A model generated the notes under the pieces. That model did no database searches. It saw only the letters and a program-made list of their open reading frames with translations, and had not been told where the DNA came from. A program made the translations under genes and the position numbers. A stretch of DNA of 64,000 nt, taken from positions 310,001-374,000 of the forward strand of contig JANSWW010000001.1 in NCBI GenBank assembly GCA_024743275.1, given 5' to 3'. The DNA is from Alphaproteobacteria bacterium. GTDB lineage: Bacteria > Pseudomonadota > Alphaproteobacteria > JANSWW01. Positions 34,118 through 43,519 of the stretch are shown here, piece after piece (position 1 is the stretch's first letter; every line of letters begins with the position of its first letter).

Positions 34118-34486
34118 ATGACCGTCACCATCCGTCCCGCCATTCCGATCGTCCGCAGCTTCGATGAGGAAAAGGCCAAGGCCTTTTATCTCGGCTATCT
34201 GGGATTTGGCCTGGATTGGGAGCACCGCTTCGAGGACGGCGCCCCGCTCTATTGCCAGATCTCCCGCTCCGAGATCCGGCTGCATCTGAGCGAACATCAC
34301 GGCGACGCCTGCCCCGGCTCGACCGCCTTCGTGCCGATGACCGGCATCGACGCCCTTCATGGCGAGCTCATGGGCAAGGACTACCCCAATCTACGCCCGG
34401 GCCTCCATGATCTGCCCTGGGGCCGGCAGCTCGAGGTGATCGATCCCTTCGGCAATCGGCTCCGCTTTTGCGAATTGAAGGACTGA
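34118..34486 (+). CDS. glyoxalase/bleomycin-resistance fold protein
   Basis: A 122-residue vicinal-oxygen-chelate protein. It begins RPAIPIVRSFDEEKAKAFYL and has the paired beta-alpha-beta-beta-beta modules ending WGRQLEVIDPFGNRLRFCEL. It looks like the bleomycin-resistance-type subfamily: the C-terminal half keeps the Glu of the metal site in RFCE, while the first His/Gln ligand is unclear. Substrate unknown. It stands alone after rnr. Confidence 0.75.
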   Translation: MTVTIRPAIPIVRSFDEEKAKAFYLGYLGFGLDWEHRFEDGAPLYCQISRSEIRLHLSEHHGDACPGSTAFVPMTGIDALHGELMGKDYPNLRPGLHDLPWGRQLEVIDPFGNRLRFCELKD

Positions 34487-34622
34487 GAGTCCCAAACAAC
34501 TCTATTTTTTCCTTGAGATCAAAAATCAGTTAATTTCCCGCCAGATTATAAACGCTCATTAAGACAGCCATCTTTGCTCCACCGGCCCAGAGCCAACCGA
34601 ATGCCAAACGGAGGATGCAACG

Positions 34623-35489
34623 ATGTGCCTCGCCCACCCCATTACCGACGCCAAAGACACCGTCGCCACCCTGACCTTCATGGCCCCCGGCCAGGAGAAT
34701 CCGCGTTTCCTGAGCCAGGCCTATACCGGCGGCGCGGCCAGGTTCGAGTTCGCGGTCGAACATCACAGGGTGACGATCGGCGATCTTCGCCCCCATGCAG
34801 GCAGCTTCTCCCTCGACCAGGAGGGCTTCGCCTTCCGCACGGTGCCGACGGCGGTGGCCGATCTCTATGACGACGTGGCGGTCGAGGGCGCCTACTACGC
34901 CGAGATCGAGGCGCTCCTGAAGCGGGAGCTTGGCGCCGAGCGAGTGGTGATCTTCGACGCGACCCGCCGGTCCGACGGCGACAAGGGGGCGGCCAACAAG
35001 GACGGCGCCCGGGCCACCGCGTCCCGCATTCATGTCGACTACACGGCCAGGAGTGGCCCACAGCGGGCACGCGACGTGTTCGGCGATGCCCAGGTCGACC
35101 GGCTGCTGGCCGAGGGCAAGCGGATCGTGCAGGTCAACGTCTGGCGGCCGATCGCCGGCCCGGTGCGCCGCTCGCCCCTGACCCTCGCGGATGCGACGAC
35201 CGTGGCCCCGACGTATCTGGTGGCCACGGATCAGGTCTTTCCGGACAGGATCGGTGAGATCTATCACCTCACCCACAGTGTGGATCAGCGCTGGTACTAC
35301 GCGCCGGAGATGATCCGCGACGAGGTATTGCTGATCAAGGGCTGGGACAGCCTGGAGGACGGGCGGGCGCAATTCACCCCGCATTCGGCCTTCACGCTGC
35401 CCGACGAGGCCGGAGCCGCGCCGCGCGAGAGCATCGAGGTCCGCGCCTTCGCGGTGATCGGTTGGAGCGGATCGCGTCACGATACGTGA
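34623..35489 (+). CDS. CmcJ/NvfI-family oxidoreductase
   Basis: A 288-residue protein resembling the CmcJ/NvfI (AsaB) family of 2-oxoglutarate/iron-type oxidoreductases. Family-like stretches are LKRELGAERVVIFDATRRSD, ASRIHVDYTARSGPQRA with a likely metal-binding HxD, KRIVQVNVWRPIAGPVRRSP and IYHLTHSVDQRWYYAPEM, ending with VRAFAVIGW. The substrate is unknown; relatives act in secondary metabolism and in fungi. The 136-base upstream gap is AT-rich, with the ATG at 34623 preceded by GGAGG at 34612-34616. A 390-base AT-rich gap follows. Confidence 0.75.
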   Translation: MCLAHPITDAKDTVATLTFMAPGQENPRFLSQAYTGGAARFEFAVEHHRVTIGDLRPHAGSFSLDQEGFAFRTVPTAVADLYDDVAVEGAYYAEIEALLKRELGAERVVIFDATRRSDGDKGAANKDGARATASRIHVDYTARSGPQRARDVFGDAQVDRLLAEGKRIVQVNVWRPIAGPVRRSPLTLADATTVAPTYLVATDQVFPDRIGEIYHLTHSVDQRWYYAPEMIRDEVLLIKGWDSLEDGRAQFTPHSAFTLPDEAGAAPRESIEVRAFAVIGWSGSRHDT

Positions 35490-35524
35490 ATCCGCTCTAC
35501 CTTATTGTTTTAGAGGTAAATTCA

Positions 35525-35563
35525 CCGACCATTCTGGAACATGAAGTGATTCAGAATGGTCGG
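35525..35563. repeat. 12-bp inverted repeat
   Basis: CCGACCATTCTG at 35525-35536 and its perfect complement CAGAATGGTCGG at 35552-35563 are separated by 15 bases. No run of T follows, so it is not a typical intrinsic terminator. It may be a regulator site, a terminator of another type, or a remnant of a mobile element end. Confidence 0.6.
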
Positions 35564-35799
35564 ATTTGGCTCTATAACCCATACTCCGTCAGCCCTGCCA
35601 GATCGCCAAAGGCGGGGCTGCGCGGTGTTAAGACTTCCTCAATTCAATCGGCGCACTATCGTCACTGCCCGTCGACGACGGGCTGAAATGACGGACAGGA
35701 TAGCATGACACAATCAAAAGACGCAGATAATGCGTTTATTTCTAGCAATACAATATTTAACACACCCTTCTGAGAACAATAATCACTCACAATTGATTA

Positions 35800-35808
35800 T
35801 GTTATAAT
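35800..35808 (+). promoter_or_regulatory. extended -10 promoter element for histidine kinase
   Basis: TGTTATAAT is a perfect extended -10 element (TGn followed by TATAAT at 35803-35808). No good -35 is seen, which is common for extended -10 promoters. Transcription would start near 35815, leaving a leader of about 65 bases before the preferred TTG start at 35881. Confidence 0.5.
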
Positions 35809-35880
35809 TCTGATCATCAATATTTGATTGCTACCCTGACCTTCGCAGGAATAGAATTATGGACAGCGGGAAGGGTGGAA

Positions 35881-37515
35881 TTGGACAAATCGCAAAAAAA
35901 ATCAACGGTTAGAGGACTGTCTCGACCCTTCTGGACTCTCCTCGGAATTGGGGCTGCAGGCACCATATTGCTTTCGGCTTTACTAGTATATTCACTGAAT
36001 CAGTATTCAACACGATACTCTGAAGACTTACTGACAAAGATCTTGGACCAATACCATTCCCGTGTTTCGGACCTTCTCTTGGAATATGGCTATTGGGACG
36101 AAGCCGTGGCCAAGATCGTCTATGAGTACGATCCGCAGTGGGCGCGCAGTTATTTCGGCCCCGAACTGAACGAGACCATGGGAATCAGCGCGGTCTATGT
36201 CCTGGATGGCGACAACCGATCCGTCCTGAGTGTCGAGTTGGGGGAATTCGTGGAGCGGAACCCGATGCGCCTTTTCGACGGCCGCGTCGACGCCATGATC
36301 GCTCAGGCCCGCGACGTTCCGATCGACGGCCCGCCGGTTGTCGCCAGATCGATCCTGTCCGACGGGACGACCTATCACCTGGTGGCGGCCCTGCGAATGA
36401 CCGACTACGGCGAAAGGGACGGCGAGGAATACGATATCGGTACCGACCATGTGATGCTCTTCACCGAAGCGCTCGACGCGGCCCGTATCGCCTTTCTATC
36501 GAAGCACTTCCGCCTTCCGAACCTGCGCGTTTCGGATACGCCCCCGAGTTTCTGGCAGGCGGGCTACCGGCTACCCGGCAAAACCCCGGCAGGCGAGTTC
36601 TTGATCTGGTCGCCCGATCTGCCGGGCACGACCATGCTGCCCTATTTGGGATTGGGTCTCGTTGCCGTCTTCCTCGCCATGGCGTGGGCAGCGTCTTCGC
36701 ACCTCAACCGGTCGAAAGAGGTCGCCCAAAGCCTCGACGAGGCGCGCTATCAGGCCGAACGGGCCAGCGTCAACAAAACCGACTTTCTGCGGCAGATTTC
36801 CCACGAAGTCCGGACTCCCATCGGGGCGATGCGCGGTTTCGCCGAGGTGATGCAACAGCAGGTATTCGGGCCTTTGGGTCATCCGAAATACAAAAGCTAT
36901 GCGGCCGACATCGTCGCGGCGAGCGATCATGTTCTCGGGCTGGTCAACGACCTGTTGGATCTCGAGAGAATCGAAGCGGGCGCCGTCAAGGTCGAGTTCG
37001 AGCGGTTCGATCTGAGCCAAGCGATCTCCGAAACCGTTCATCTATTCGAGCAGGCCGCTCAGGACAAATCCATAAGCCTCGAGGTGGATCTCGCGCACAG
37101 GGTTTCGACCCTGAACTCGGACCCGCGGCTGATCCGGCAGATCCTGATCAACCTGGTCGGCAATGCTCTCAAATTCACCCCGGAAGGTGGCCGGATCACA
37201 TGCAGGACCAGACAAGAGGATGCCGGCGACCTAATCATCGAGGTCGAAGACAATGGTTGCGGGATGGCCCCCCATCAGATTCCGCTGGTCATGCAACCAT
37301 TCGGACAGATCGGTGCCGCCGGCGATGGAAGAGTGAAGGGCAGCGGCCTCGGCCTCCCCATCACCAAGAGGCTGGCCGGACTTCTGGGGGGCCGCTTCGA
37401 CCTCGAAAGCGCGGTCGGCCAGGGCACCACGGCCTCTCTCCGTTTGCCGCTGCCCCCTGAAAAGACCACTCGCCCGCCGGCACAATATCGGATGGGCAAA
37501 CCGCTCCGTTCGTAA
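35881..37515 (+). CDS. membrane histidine kinase with CHASE4-like sensor
   Basis: A 544-residue sensor kinase. A first membrane segment (about residues 17-38, TLLGIGAAGTILLSALLVYS) and a second (about 252-273) bracket a periplasmic domain with DLLLEYGYWDEAVAKIVYEY, which resembles CHASE4. The cytoplasmic part has a HisKA box with His308 in FLRQISHEVRTPIGAM, and an ATPase domain with LINLVGNALKFTPEGG, VEDNGCGM and GSGLGLPITKRLAG. No partner response regulator is adjacent. TTG 35881 is preferred because GGGAAGG lies six bases before it; GTG 35875 or TTG 35824 are alternatives. Confidence 0.85.
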   Translation: MDKSQKKSTVRGLSRPFWTLLGIGAAGTILLSALLVYSLNQYSTRYSEDLLTKILDQYHSRVSDLLLEYGYWDEAVAKIVYEYDPQWARSYFGPELNETMGISAVYVLDGDNRSVLSVELGEFVERNPMRLFDGRVDAMIAQARDVPIDGPPVVARSILSDGTTYHLVAALRMTDYGERDGEEYDIGTDHVMLFTEALDAARIAFLSKHFRLPNLRVSDTPPSFWQAGYRLPGKTPAGEFLIWSPDLPGTTMLPYLGLGLVAVFLAMAWAASSHLNRSKEVAQSLDEARYQAERASVNKTDFLRQISHEVRTPIGAMRGFAEVMQQQVFGPLGHPKYKSYAADIVAASDHVLGLVNDLLDLERIEAGAVKVEFERFDLSQAISETVHLFEQAAQDKSISLEVDLAHRVSTLNSDPRLIRQILINLVGNALKFTPEGGRITCRTRQEDAGDLIIEVEDNGCGMAPHQIPLVMQPFGQIGAAGDGRVKGSGLGLPITKRLAGLLGGRFDLESAVGQGTTASLRLPLPPEKTTRPPAQYRMGKPLRS

Positions 37516-37570
37516 GGAAAGACGTTTGGGTGGGTACCGACCACCTCCGAAGACGGGAGCCTATGCCGGG

Positions 37571-37783
37571 CTAAACCACCAACCCGCCGCGGCGGTCGCC
37601 CTTCTCGTGGCGCGACATCACCATTTCGAGCTTCTTCATCGCCGTCTGTTCCAGTGCGGCCTGGCTGCGGGAGGGGTCGCCGACGATGGTGACCTCGATG
37701 CCGCTGTCGACATGGATCGCGGCGACCTTCACATAGGCGCCGACCGGCGTGAACTCGAAAATGACCTGACCCTTGACCGGCAT
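37571..37783 (-). CDS. small conserved protein, DUF6898-like
   Basis: A 70-residue protein, MPVKGQVIFEFTPVGAYVKV followed by AAIHVDSGIEVTIVGDPS and a helical end QTAMKKLEMVM. Short proteins with VFFEFxxxGxxVKVxAIDxxxGxEVxIxGP are widespread in Rhodospirillales and have sometimes been misnamed serine hydroxymethyltransferase; they appear to correspond to DUF6898. No catalytic residues are evident. It is convergent with the histidine kinase and divergent from the aminotransferase. Confidence 0.65.
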   Translation of the reverse strand: MPVKGQVIFEFTPVGAYVKVAAIHVDSGIEVTIVGDPSRSQAALEQTAMKKLEMVMSRHEKGDRRGGLVV

Positions 37784-37922
37784 GACGGCTCCTTAATTCC
37801 GCTTCGACCATGATATGGGGCGGGCGGGGCGCACGCAAAACACCCTCTCGTGCGAACCGAAGGATTGATGTATCACCGCGCCAGGAAACCGCTGAAACGC
37901 CCAATTGAAAAAGAGATCCGAA

Positions 37923-39107
37923 ATGGACCAAAACCTCGTTCGCCCGGCCGCCCGCATGGAACAGCTCGGCACCGAAACCGCCTTCGCCGTGATCGCCAGG
38001 GCCGCCGAACTGGTCGCCCAGGGCCGCAGCATCTGCAATCTCGGCCCGGGCCAGCCGGATTTCCAGCCCGCCCCCCATATTATTGAGGCGGCACAGCAGG
38101 CGATCCGCGACGGCCACCACGGCTACACACCGAGCCCCGGCATCCCGAAGCTGCGCGAGGCGGTCAGCGCCGATCTCCACCGCCGCTATGGCGCCGAGGT
38201 CGATCCCGGCCAGGTTCTCGTCGTGCCGGGCGGCAAGGTCACGATGTTCTACGCCGCCCTGATGATGGGCGAGCCCGGCACCGAGATCCTCTATCCGGAT
38301 CCGGGCTTTCCGATCTACGGTTCGGTCGCGCGGTTCTCCGGCGCCACCCCGGTCCCCTACCCGCTGACCGAGGACCGGGGCTTCGCCTTCTCCGCCGAGG
38401 ACGTGCTCTCCCGATTGACCGACAAGACCCGGCTTTTGATGGTGAACAGCCCGGCCAACCCCACCGGGGGCGTGGTGCCGAAGGAGGAATTCGACAAGCT
38501 CGTCGCCGGCCTCGCCGCCTTCCCCAAGGTCGCGATCATGGCCGACGAGATCTACAGCCAGATGACCTACGACAATCACAATCACACGACGCTGCTGTCC
38601 TATCCGGAAATCCGGGACCGGCTGATCCTTCTGGAAGGCTGGTCGAAGACCTATGCGCTGACCGGCTGGCGTCTCGGCTATGGCGTGTGGCCCGCCCATC
38701 TCGTCGACTATGCCGAACGGTTGGCGGTGAACAGCCACTCCTGTGTCAACGCGGTCGCCCAGTATGCCGCCCTCGCCGCGCTGGAGGGCCCGCAGGACGC
38801 GGTCGCCGACATGGTCGCCGCCTTCTCCAAACGGCGGCGGCTGATCGTCGATCTGCTGAACACGGTGCCGGGTTTCCGCTGCGTCGAGCCGGGCGGCGCC
38901 TTCTATGCCTTCCCCAACATCGAGGGCACGGGCCTCGACGAACGGACCCTGCAGCGGCGCCTGCTGGAAGACGCCGGCGTCGCGGTGATCCACGGCACCA
39001 GCTTCGGGGACATGGGCGAGGGCTATCTCCGATTCTCCTACGCCGCGTCGGAGGACGTGATCGAGGAGGCGATCGCCCGGATCAAGCGCTTCGTTGCAAC
39101 TCTCTGA
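37923..39107 (+). CDS. class I/II PLP aminotransferase, aspartate-aminotransferase-like
   Basis: A 394-residue fold-type I aminotransferase. Visible features: SICNLGPGQPDFQPAPHIIE, GHHGYTPSPGIPKLREAV, VNSPANPTGGVVPKEEFDKL, ADEIYSQMTYD, and the PLP lysine in GWSKTYALTGWRLGYGVW; the carboxylate-binding Arg is in EGYLRFSYA. The sequence looks like the subgroup that uses aspartate or aromatic amino acids, but substrate cannot be fixed. The ATG at 37923 is preferred over an upstream in-frame start at 37905. Its end is 200 bases before glnB. Confidence 0.88.
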   Translation: MDQNLVRPAARMEQLGTETAFAVIARAAELVAQGRSICNLGPGQPDFQPAPHIIEAAQQAIRDGHHGYTPSPGIPKLREAVSADLHRRYGAEVDPGQVLVVPGGKVTMFYAALMMGEPGTEILYPDPGFPIYGSVARFSGATPVPYPLTEDRGFAFSAEDVLSRLTDKTRLLMVNSPANPTGGVVPKEEFDKLVAGLAAFPKVAIMADEIYSQMTYDNHNHTTLLSYPEIRDRLILLEGWSKTYALTGWRLGYGVWPAHLVDYAERLAVNSHSCVNAVAQYAALAALEGPQDAVADMVAAFSKRRRLIVDLLNTVPGFRCVEPGGAFYAFPNIEGTGLDERTLQRRLLEDAGVAVIHGTSFGDMGEGYLRFSYAASEDVIEEAIARIKRFVATL

Positions 39108-39151
39108 GGCGGATTGTCTGCCTTCCGAACCGGCATTCGCCTATTTTTTAG

Positions 39152-39166
39152 GCACCTCGGATGTGC
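39152..39166 (+). promoter_or_regulatory. candidate NtrC binding site
   Basis: GCAC at 39152-39155 and GTGC at 39163-39166 are spaced by 7 bases, the core of NtrC enhancer sites such as those before enteric glnA. The site is centred about 97 bases before the predicted sigma-54 start, a usual enhancer distance. It predicts that glnB-glnA is switched on by phosphorylated NtrC under nitrogen limitation. Confidence 0.55.
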
Positions 39167-39199
39167 ACATCTTGGACAGAGACTTGTCTAAGTATCTGA

Positions 39200-39646
<447 letters not shown>

Positions 39647-39729
39647 GAAAGGCGACCCGCCGACTTCTTCGCGGCGAATATTGTTGTGTTTGCCGCGGTT
39701 TTACGACACCTCCTTATGGCCTTTGGCCA

Positions 39730-39752
39730 ACGGCCCCCGTTTCGGGGGCCGT
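39730..39752 (+). promoter_or_regulatory. strong hairpin between glnB and glnA
   Basis: ACGGCCCCCG at 39730-39739 pairs perfectly with CGGGGGCCGT at 39743-39752 across a three-base loop. There is no T-run after it, so full termination is not expected. It may stabilise the glnB message, partly terminate transcription between glnB and glnA, or mark a processing site. A separate glnA promoter in 39647-39825 is possible but not clearly seen. Confidence 0.5.
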
Positions 39753-39825
39753 CCATCATCCCGGACAGCGGCTCAAAGGGTGCGCCATGCCGGGCATCGA
39801 GACACGGGAAGCTTGAGAGGAAATT

Positions 39826-41235
39826 ATGAGCGACGCCAAGAAGGTCCTCGATCTGATTAAAGAAAACGACGCGCAGTTCGTCGATCTGCGGTTCACCGAT
39901 CCGCGCGGCAAGCTGCAGCACGTCACCCAGCACATCGACACCATCGACGAAGACAGCCTTGCCGAGGGCTTTATGTTCGACGGCTCGTCCATCGCCGGCT
40001 GGAAGGCGATCAACGAGTCCGACATGTCCCTCATTCCGGACTGCGACACGGCGGTGATGGATCCGTTCATGGCGCAGCCGACCGTCCAGATGTTCTGCGA
40101 CGTCGTCGAGCCGTCGACCGGCCAGCCCTATGAGCGCGACCCGCGGTCGATCGCCAAGAAGGCGCTCGCCTACATGGAATCCGCCGGCGTGGGCGATACC
40201 GCCTATTTCGGTCCGGAAGCCGAATTCTTCATGTTCGACGACGTGAAGTACAAGGTCGAGATGGGCGGCGCGTCCTACAAGGTCGACGACATGGAAAGCC
40301 CCTACAACACCGACAAGGATTATGACGAGGGCAACCTCGCCCACCGTCCCGGCGTCAAGGGCGGCTACTTCCCGGTCCCGCCGGTCGACAGCGGCATGGA
40401 CATTCGTTCCGAGATGCTGACCGCGATGATCGAGATGGGCCTTGAGGTCGAGAAGCACCACCATGAAGTGGCACCGGCCCAGCACGAGCTTGGCATCAAG
40501 TTCAACAAGCTGGTCACGATGGGCGACGGCATGCAGCTCTATAAGTACTGCGTGCATCAGGTCGCTGCCGCTTACGGCAAGACGGCCACCTTCATGCCGA
40601 AGCCGGTCGCCGGCGACAACGGCTCGGGCATGCACGTGCACCAGTCGATCTGGAAGGACGGCAAGAACACCTTCGCCGGGTCGCTCTACGCCGATCTCTC
40701 CGAGACCTGCCTGTTCTACATCGGCGGCATCATCAAGCACGCCCGCGCGATCAACGCGTTCGCCAACTCCTCGACGAACAGCTACAAGCGTCTGATCCCG
40801 GGCTACGAAGCCCCGGTGCTGCTGGCCTACTCCTCGCGGAACCGGTCGGCCTCCTGCCGGATCCCGCACGTCGCCAGCCCGAACGGCAAGCGCGTCGAAG
40901 TCCGCTTCCCGGACGCCGCCGGCAACCCGTACCTGACCTACTCCGCCATGCTGATGGCCGGTCTCGACGGGATCCGGAACAAGATCCACCCGGGCGATCC
41001 GATGGACAAGAACCTGTACGACCTGCCGGCCGAAGAGCTCGCCGACATCCCGACGGTCTGCCGCTCCCTGCGGGAAGCCCTCGAAAGCCTCGACGCCGAC
41101 CGCGAGTTCCTGACCGCCGGCGACGTGTTCACCAACGACATGATCGACGGCTATATCGAGCTCAAGACCGAAGAGGTCGAGGCGTTCGAACATACGCCGC
41201 ACCCGATCGAGTTCCAGATGTACTACTCGAGCTAA
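39826..41235 (+). CDS. glnA: glutamine synthetase, type I
   Basis: A 469-residue GS-I, which makes glutamine from glutamate and ammonia as a dodecamer. Signatures: the N-terminal [17 protein letters not shown], the ATP-binding [18 protein letters not shown], and the adenylylation site Tyr398 in [11 protein letters not shown], which shows control by GlnE adenylylation. Metal ligands are in [12 protein letters not shown]. The length is normal. It is the second gene of glnBA, ending before a clear intrinsic terminator. Confidence 0.98.
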   Translation: MSDAKKVLDLIKENDAQFVDLRFTDPRGKLQHVTQHIDTIDEDSLAEGFMFDGSSIAGWKAINESDMSLIPDCDTAVMDPFMAQPTVQMFCDVVEPSTGQPYERDPRSIAKKALAYMESAGVGDTAYFGPEAEFFMFDDVKYKVEMGGASYKVDDMESPYNTDKDYDEGNLAHRPGVKGGYFPVPPVDSGMDIRSEMLTAMIEMGLEVEKHHHEVAPAQHELGIKFNKLVTMGDGMQLYKYCVHQVAAAYGKTATFMPKPVAGDNGSGMHVHQSIWKDGKNTFAGSLYADLSETCLFYIGGIIKHARAINAFANSSTNSYKRLIPGYEAPVLLAYSSRNRSASCRIPHVASPNGKRVEVRFPDAAGNPYLTYSAMLMAGLDGIRNKIHPGDPMDKNLYDLPAEELADIPTVCRSLREALESLDADREFLTAGDVFTNDMIDGYIELKTEEVEAFEHTPHPIEFQMYYSS

Positions 41236-41297
41236 TCGGCCGGGTATCGAAAAGGATACGCCCCAACGGGCGTAAGAGTTTCCTCCCCAACTTGGAA

Positions 41298-41329
41298 AGG
41301 CCTGCCGTTCGCGGCAGGCCTCTTTTTTT
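41298..41329 (+). terminator. intrinsic terminator after glnA
   Basis: AGGCCTGCCG at 41298-41307 and CGGCAGGCCT at 41312-41321 form a perfect 10-bp stem with a TTCG tetraloop, followed by CTTTTTTT. This is a textbook rho-independent terminator, 63 bases after the glnA stop. It also lies between glnA and the convergent dioxygenase gene. Confidence 0.92.
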
Positions 41330-41335
41330 GGGGCG

Positions 41336-42013
41336 TTACCGGTAGGGAGGGCCGCCGATCCAGGCGGCGAGCGAATAGCGCAACCCCTTGGTCACTTCCG
41401 GCACCCGGTGAAGCACATAGGACGGGAAGATGATCACCGTGCCGCGTGTCTTGGGGAATTCGAACGGGTCCTTGGACGCCATGGTGGTCAGGCTGCCGCC
41501 CTCGTAATCGGCTGGATCCGAGAGCTGGATCACGATGGAGAGCTTGCGGATCGAGACCTTTCCGTTGCCGATGTCGAGATGCCAGTCGTATTTCTGGCCC
41601 GGTCCGTAGGCGGCGATCTGCAAAGGCTCCGAAAAGCCGAACAGCTCCATCTGGTAGTGGACCTGGTTCGCCTGGGCGACGATGCCGCCGAGTTTGTCGA
41701 ACAGCCATTTGCTCTCCGGCGACGGCTTGATGAAGGTCACATGGCTGTTGCGATAGTCGTCGGCGGGAACCTCCCCGCCGGAGCCGTCGTTCTTCTCGAA
41801 AATCCGGCTTTCCTTCAAATGGCCGCCGAGCGTCAGAATCCGGTCGCATTCCTCGGCACTGAAAGCCCCCTCGCTCGCCACGCCGGGCGCCCATTGGGTG
41901 AGACGACGGACCTGTTTTGGATCGACGCCACCCGGTGCGTGGTCGCCGGATTGTCCAGAGGCTTGTTGCGGGGGGACCGGTCCTTTGGCCGGTCGGGCCA
42001 TCATGGGAGCCAT
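41336..42013 (-). CDS. 2-oxoglutarate/Fe(II) oxygenase, PKHD-type
   Basis: A 225-residue dioxygenase of the prolyl-4-hydroxylase type. The iron ligands are visible: HxD in GQKYDWHLDIGNGKVSIRKL and the distal His in FPSYVLHRVPEVTKG, followed by the 2-oxoglutarate-binding Arg in LRYSLAAWIGG. The EGGSLTTM segment is also typical. The first 40 residues are Pro/Gly-rich and may be a non-conserved extension. Substrate could be a protein or a small molecule. It is convergent with glnA. Confidence 0.85.
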   Translation of the reverse strand: MAPMMARPAKGPVPPQQASGQSGDHAPGGVDPKQVRRLTQWAPGVASEGAFSAEECDRILTLGGHLKESRIFEKNDGSGGEVPADDYRNSHVTFIKPSPESKWLFDKLGGIVAQANQVHYQMELFGFSEPLQIAAYGPGQKYDWHLDIGNGKVSIRKLSIVIQLSDPADYEGGSLTTMASKDPFEFPKTRGTVIIFPSYVLHRVPEVTKGLRYSLAAWIGGPPYR

Positions 42014-42115
42014 GGAAACACTTTCGCTGCGGAGGATCGTATTATCGAAACACTAGCGGGTCGCCAGCGATGAAGTCCAGGAAAGGTCAAACACCGTGGC
42101 TCCGATGTAGACAGT

Positions 42116-42505
42116 CTAGCGCAGGTCGACCACGACCTCCGCCCCGCCATAGCCGTGAACGCTGTCATGGGCACGGACGCGGACCCGGTCGACACCTTCG
42201 GGAAGCGTCACGCCACGTAGAGTCCGGGTGAATGGCTGCTCCGCCACATGGGGATGCAAGAGGGTACGGACAGCGAGGATCACGCCCTCCGGCGTCAAAA
42301 TCTCCCACTTGTCCGCGTAGTGGTCCCAACCGGTGTCCGCATGCCGCACTGTCACCGTAAAAACGTAGAGACCGTCCGGTGTCTTCATCGCCTTGACGGC
42401 CAGCACATCCGCCTCGCCCGCCCGCGCAGGCTCCGGCAATCCGCATGTCAGAATAAAGAAGAGGAAAAGACCTGCGGCCGTCCTAGCCACGGGCGAACCA
42501 GCCAT
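42116..42505 (-). CDS. small exported protein of unknown function
   Basis: A 129-residue protein with an N-terminal signal peptide (VARTAAGLFLFFILTCGLPE then ARAGEA as likely cleavage). The mature part has strand-rich segments TPDGLYVFTVTVRHADTGWD, HYADKWEILTPEGVILAVRT, LLHPHVAEQPFTRTL and VRAHDSVHGYGGAEVVVDL. Similar short proteins are found in other alphaproteobacteria, but their function is unknown. It is probably periplasmic. The ATG at 42505 overlaps the end of the next upstream gene by 23 bases; longer frames reach into that gene and look wrong. Confidence 0.7.
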   Translation of the reverse strand: MAGSPVARTAAGLFLFFILTCGLPEPARAGEADVLAVKAMKTPDGLYVFTVTVRHADTGWDHYADKWEILTPEGVILAVRTLLHPHVAEQPFTRTLRGVTLPEGVDRVRVRAHDSVHGYGGAEVVVDLR

Positions 42506-42863
42506 CGGCGAAGCTGATCTTCTTGCGGCCCGGTTCCTTCTGGCCGATTTTCGGCGGTTCGATGATCTCGGCGCCGGAGGGCGCCTTCGTCCGGCCGGGT
42601 GCCGACCCATCGGCGGAAAGCGCACCGTCCTTGGTCCGCATTTCGAAGGCCCGAACCTCCGCCTCATCCCCAATGGAGCGCCGCTGCTTGCCGCTCAACC
42701 GGTTGAAACTCTTGGCCGCTTCCTCGTAGTCGGTCGTCGACCCGGTCCCCGCCGCGCGGCGCAAACGATCGTGCAACACCCCCTCGCCCACGATGGCTTT
42801 CGTGGCCGATGCGATGATGCGCAGACATCTCCGCCCGATCGGATCTAACGGATTTAGGACCAT
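42483..42863 (-). CDS. hypothetical protein, small charged
   Basis: A 126-residue protein starting MVLNPLDPIGRRCLRIIASA, helical in the first half (FNRLSGKQRRSIGDEAEVRA), then a disordered Ser/Gly/Pro-rich section and a C-terminal KKISFADGWFARG. No family is recognised. The ATG at 42863 has AAGGGAG upstream. Its end overlaps the exported-protein gene, so the two are likely in one transcript. Confidence 0.6.
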   Translation of the reverse strand: MVLNPLDPIGRRCLRIIASATKAIVGEGVLHDRLRRAAGTGSTTDYEEAAKSFNRLSGKQRRSIGDEAEVRAFEMRTKDGALSADGSAPGRTKAPSGAEIIEPPKIGQKEPGRKKISFADGWFARG

Positions 42864-42985
42864 GGTACTCCCTTCACTGGAAGCCGAAGAAACCACAGAT
42901 TTTGATAAAATGCAACCTATTATCTTGTTTTGAGGTGTTTTTATGAGGAATGGTTAACGCGTTCCGGGCATGGGGTCCGCGCGGC

Positions 42986-43396
42986 CTAGTCGTCAGGAAC
43001 GGGACGCGGACTTCCTCCCGCATTGATTGCGACAAAGGTAAATGTCCCTTCGGTCACCAGCACCCGATGCCTATCCAGGTGATCGTGGTCCGCGGACTGG
43101 CTTCGGCGCAGCGCCCAGGCCTCGATTCGGATCGTCATCGACGTGGTCCCGATCCTCTGAACCGCCGTATAGCAACACAGGACGTCGCCAACGGAGACCG
43201 GACGCTTGAAGGTCATGGCGTCCACCGCCACGGTCGCGACCCGGCCGCGGCTGCGGGACGAGGCGGCGATTCCCCCGGCGATATCCATCTGCGAGAGCAC
43301 CCATCCACCGAAGATATCGCCGTTCGGATTGGCGTCCGCCGGCATGGCGAGGGTCCGAACCTGAAGCTCTCCGGTCGGCTGGCGGTCTTCTTCCAT
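42986..43396 (-). CDS. acyl-CoA thioesterase, YciA-like hotdog
   Basis: A 136-residue single-hotdog thioesterase. The signature PADANPNGDIFGGWVLSQMD with the catalytic Asp, then VDAMTFKRPVSVGDVLCCYT and RIEAWALRRSQSAD, match YciA-type acyl-CoA hydrolases, which release fatty acids from CoA. The C-terminus TEGTFTFVAINAGGSPRPV is typical. It is divergent from parE, with 123 bases between them. Confidence 0.88.
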   Translation of the reverse strand: MEEDRQPTGELQVRTLAMPADANPNGDIFGGWVLSQMDIAGGIAASSRSRGRVATVAVDAMTFKRPVSVGDVLCCYTAVQRIGTTSMTIRIEAWALRRSQSADHDHLDRHRVLVTEGTFTFVAINAGGSPRPVPDD

Positions 43397-43519
43397 CGTT
43401 TGGGTTCCTCCTCGCTAATCCCCGGTACGCGGGATATATCCACAAGATATTGTATACACCTGCCCGCGCCATAACAGCATCGGCTTGTTCTTTGGCGTTC
43501 TGCGGGATAGTGTGGCGGC

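Larger units (their letters stand above)
35490..35880. other. AT-rich intergenic gap of about 390 bases
   Basis: No convincing gene lies here. The stretch is far more AT-rich than the GC-rich genes on both sides. It contains a 12-base inverted repeat (35525-35563), an ATG frame of 22 codons at 35705-35773 that is not convincing, and an extended -10 promoter element at 35800-35808 for the histidine kinase. The first 150 bases of the kinase gene share the AT-rich composition. Confidence 0.6.

Noticed and set aside
35705..35773. ATG frame of 22 codons in the AT-rich gap, considered as a leader peptide
   Set aside because: It ends before the extended -10 promoter of the histidine kinase, so it cannot be its leader, and nothing else supports coding.
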